This document shows, in pieces, positions 52,791 through 53,016 of a DNA stretch of 53,016 nucleotides. The stretch comes from Bacillus sp. 123MFChir2 (GTDB lineage: Bacteria > Bacillota > Bacilli > Bacillales > Bacillaceae_G). Position numbers and translations under genes: made by a program. Where the stretch lies: positions 1-53,016 of the forward strand of contig NZ_KB910954.1 in NCBI RefSeq assembly GCF_000383235.1, written 5' to 3'. How positions within the stretch are numbered: position 1 is the first letter of the stretch; every line of letters starts with the position of its first letter. The notes beneath the pieces are model-generated. The model had not been told where the DNA came from, made no database searches, and was given only the letters and a program-made list of their open reading frames with translations.

Positions 52791-53016
52791 TCATTGCGTG
52801 CTTTTTTTGCTCAATAAAAGTAAACCTAAACCCATCAATACAGAAAATATCCCTATATATAAATTTTTAGGAATACCATGTCCTGTTTTGGGTAATATCT
52901 TTCCATCTTCTCTCGTATTTAGTTTCTCACCCGTACTTGGCTTCTCACCTGTATTTGGCTTTTCATCCGTACTTGGTTTCTCATCCGTACTTGGTTTCTC
53001 ACCCGTACTTGGTTTC
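52791..53016 (-). CDS. LPXTG cell-wall-anchored surface protein, C-terminal part (cut by window edge)
   Basis: The minus frame gives repeated hexapeptides of type EKPSTG/EKPSTD/EKPNTG (about six), then LPKTGHG, a membrane helix (NLYIGIFSVLMGLGLLLL) and SKKSTQ. This is a sortase-A signal with its spacer region. The repeats are 18 bp units with a near-identical core, so copy number can change by slippage. The N-terminal functional domain lies outside the window, so the ligand is unknown. Confidence 0.88.
   Translation of the reverse strand, partial: KPSTGEKPSTDEKPSTDEKPNTGEKPSTGEKLNTREDGKILPKTGHGIPKNLYIGIFSVLMGLGLLLLSKKSTQ

Overview
The window is low-GC Firmicute chromosome and fits the Bacillus cereus group. 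The markers are an immune inhibitor A metalloprotease, the glpP-glpF-glpK-glpD block, yhaL and yhaM/yhaN/yhaO, a CotA-type spore laccase, two DUF2639/YflJ-type micro-proteins, an LPXTG surface protein and many short dispersed repeats. No rRNA or tRNA gene was seen.

Layout. 1-0.7 kb: 5' part of an IS200/IS605 tnpA and a GNAT gene. 0.8-5.1 kb: a histidine kinase/response regulator pair behind a three-gene LanFEG/CprABC-type ABC transporter, probably protecting against lantibiotics; no lantibiotic biosynthesis gene is visible. 5.5-10.3 kb: an AEC-family carrier, a D-2-hydroxyacid (D-lactate-type) dehydrogenase and a DcuSR/CitAB-type two-component system, likely one organic-acid module. 10.4-15.7 kb: accessory stretch with dispersed repeats, a 5'-truncated membrane protein, a radical SAM protein, crotonase and methyltransferase pseudogenes, and a GntR regulator. 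15.7-24.7 kb: MFS exporter, DbpA helicase, RluF-type pseudouridine synthase, small enzymes, a HepT/MntA toxin-antitoxin pair, gene fragments and a GH25 lysozyme. 24.9-29.8 kb: glycerol catabolism, with leader terminators before glpF and glpD of the kind read through with the antiterminator GlpP. 30-40 kb: yhaL, inhA, and the yhaO-yhaN-yhaM nuclease operon. 40-45.6 kb: small proteins, an HrtBA-like exporter with a clear operator, a frameshifted pyrophosphohydrolase and a TerD protein. 45.8-48.7 kb: two ends of a broken IS630-type transposase flanking an unknown protein and a polysaccharide-lyase-like protein. 48.7-53 kb: YjeM-type permease, a CotA laccase with an exact sigma-K-type promoter, a truncated DinB protein and the end of an LPXTG protein.

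The most interesting unexplained structure is a family of at least eight intergenic repeats of about 150-210 bp, plus one fragment. Several have inverted ends resembling AACTATATAAATCCA. All share a core hairpin whose stem contains G-T pairs that fold as G-U only if one particular strand is transcribed. This suggests a mobile, MITE-like element making a structured RNA. It probably belongs to the known B. cereus repeat (bcr) class, but which member cannot be decided here. One copy lies inside the yhaO-yhaN-yhaM operon and one replaces the 5' end of a gene.

The window is rich in decay: crotonase, methyltransferase, MBL-hydrolase, CofE, DinB, IS630 and DUF6688-like fragments and a homopolymer frameshift. 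All functional names come from reading motifs; no database search was run.
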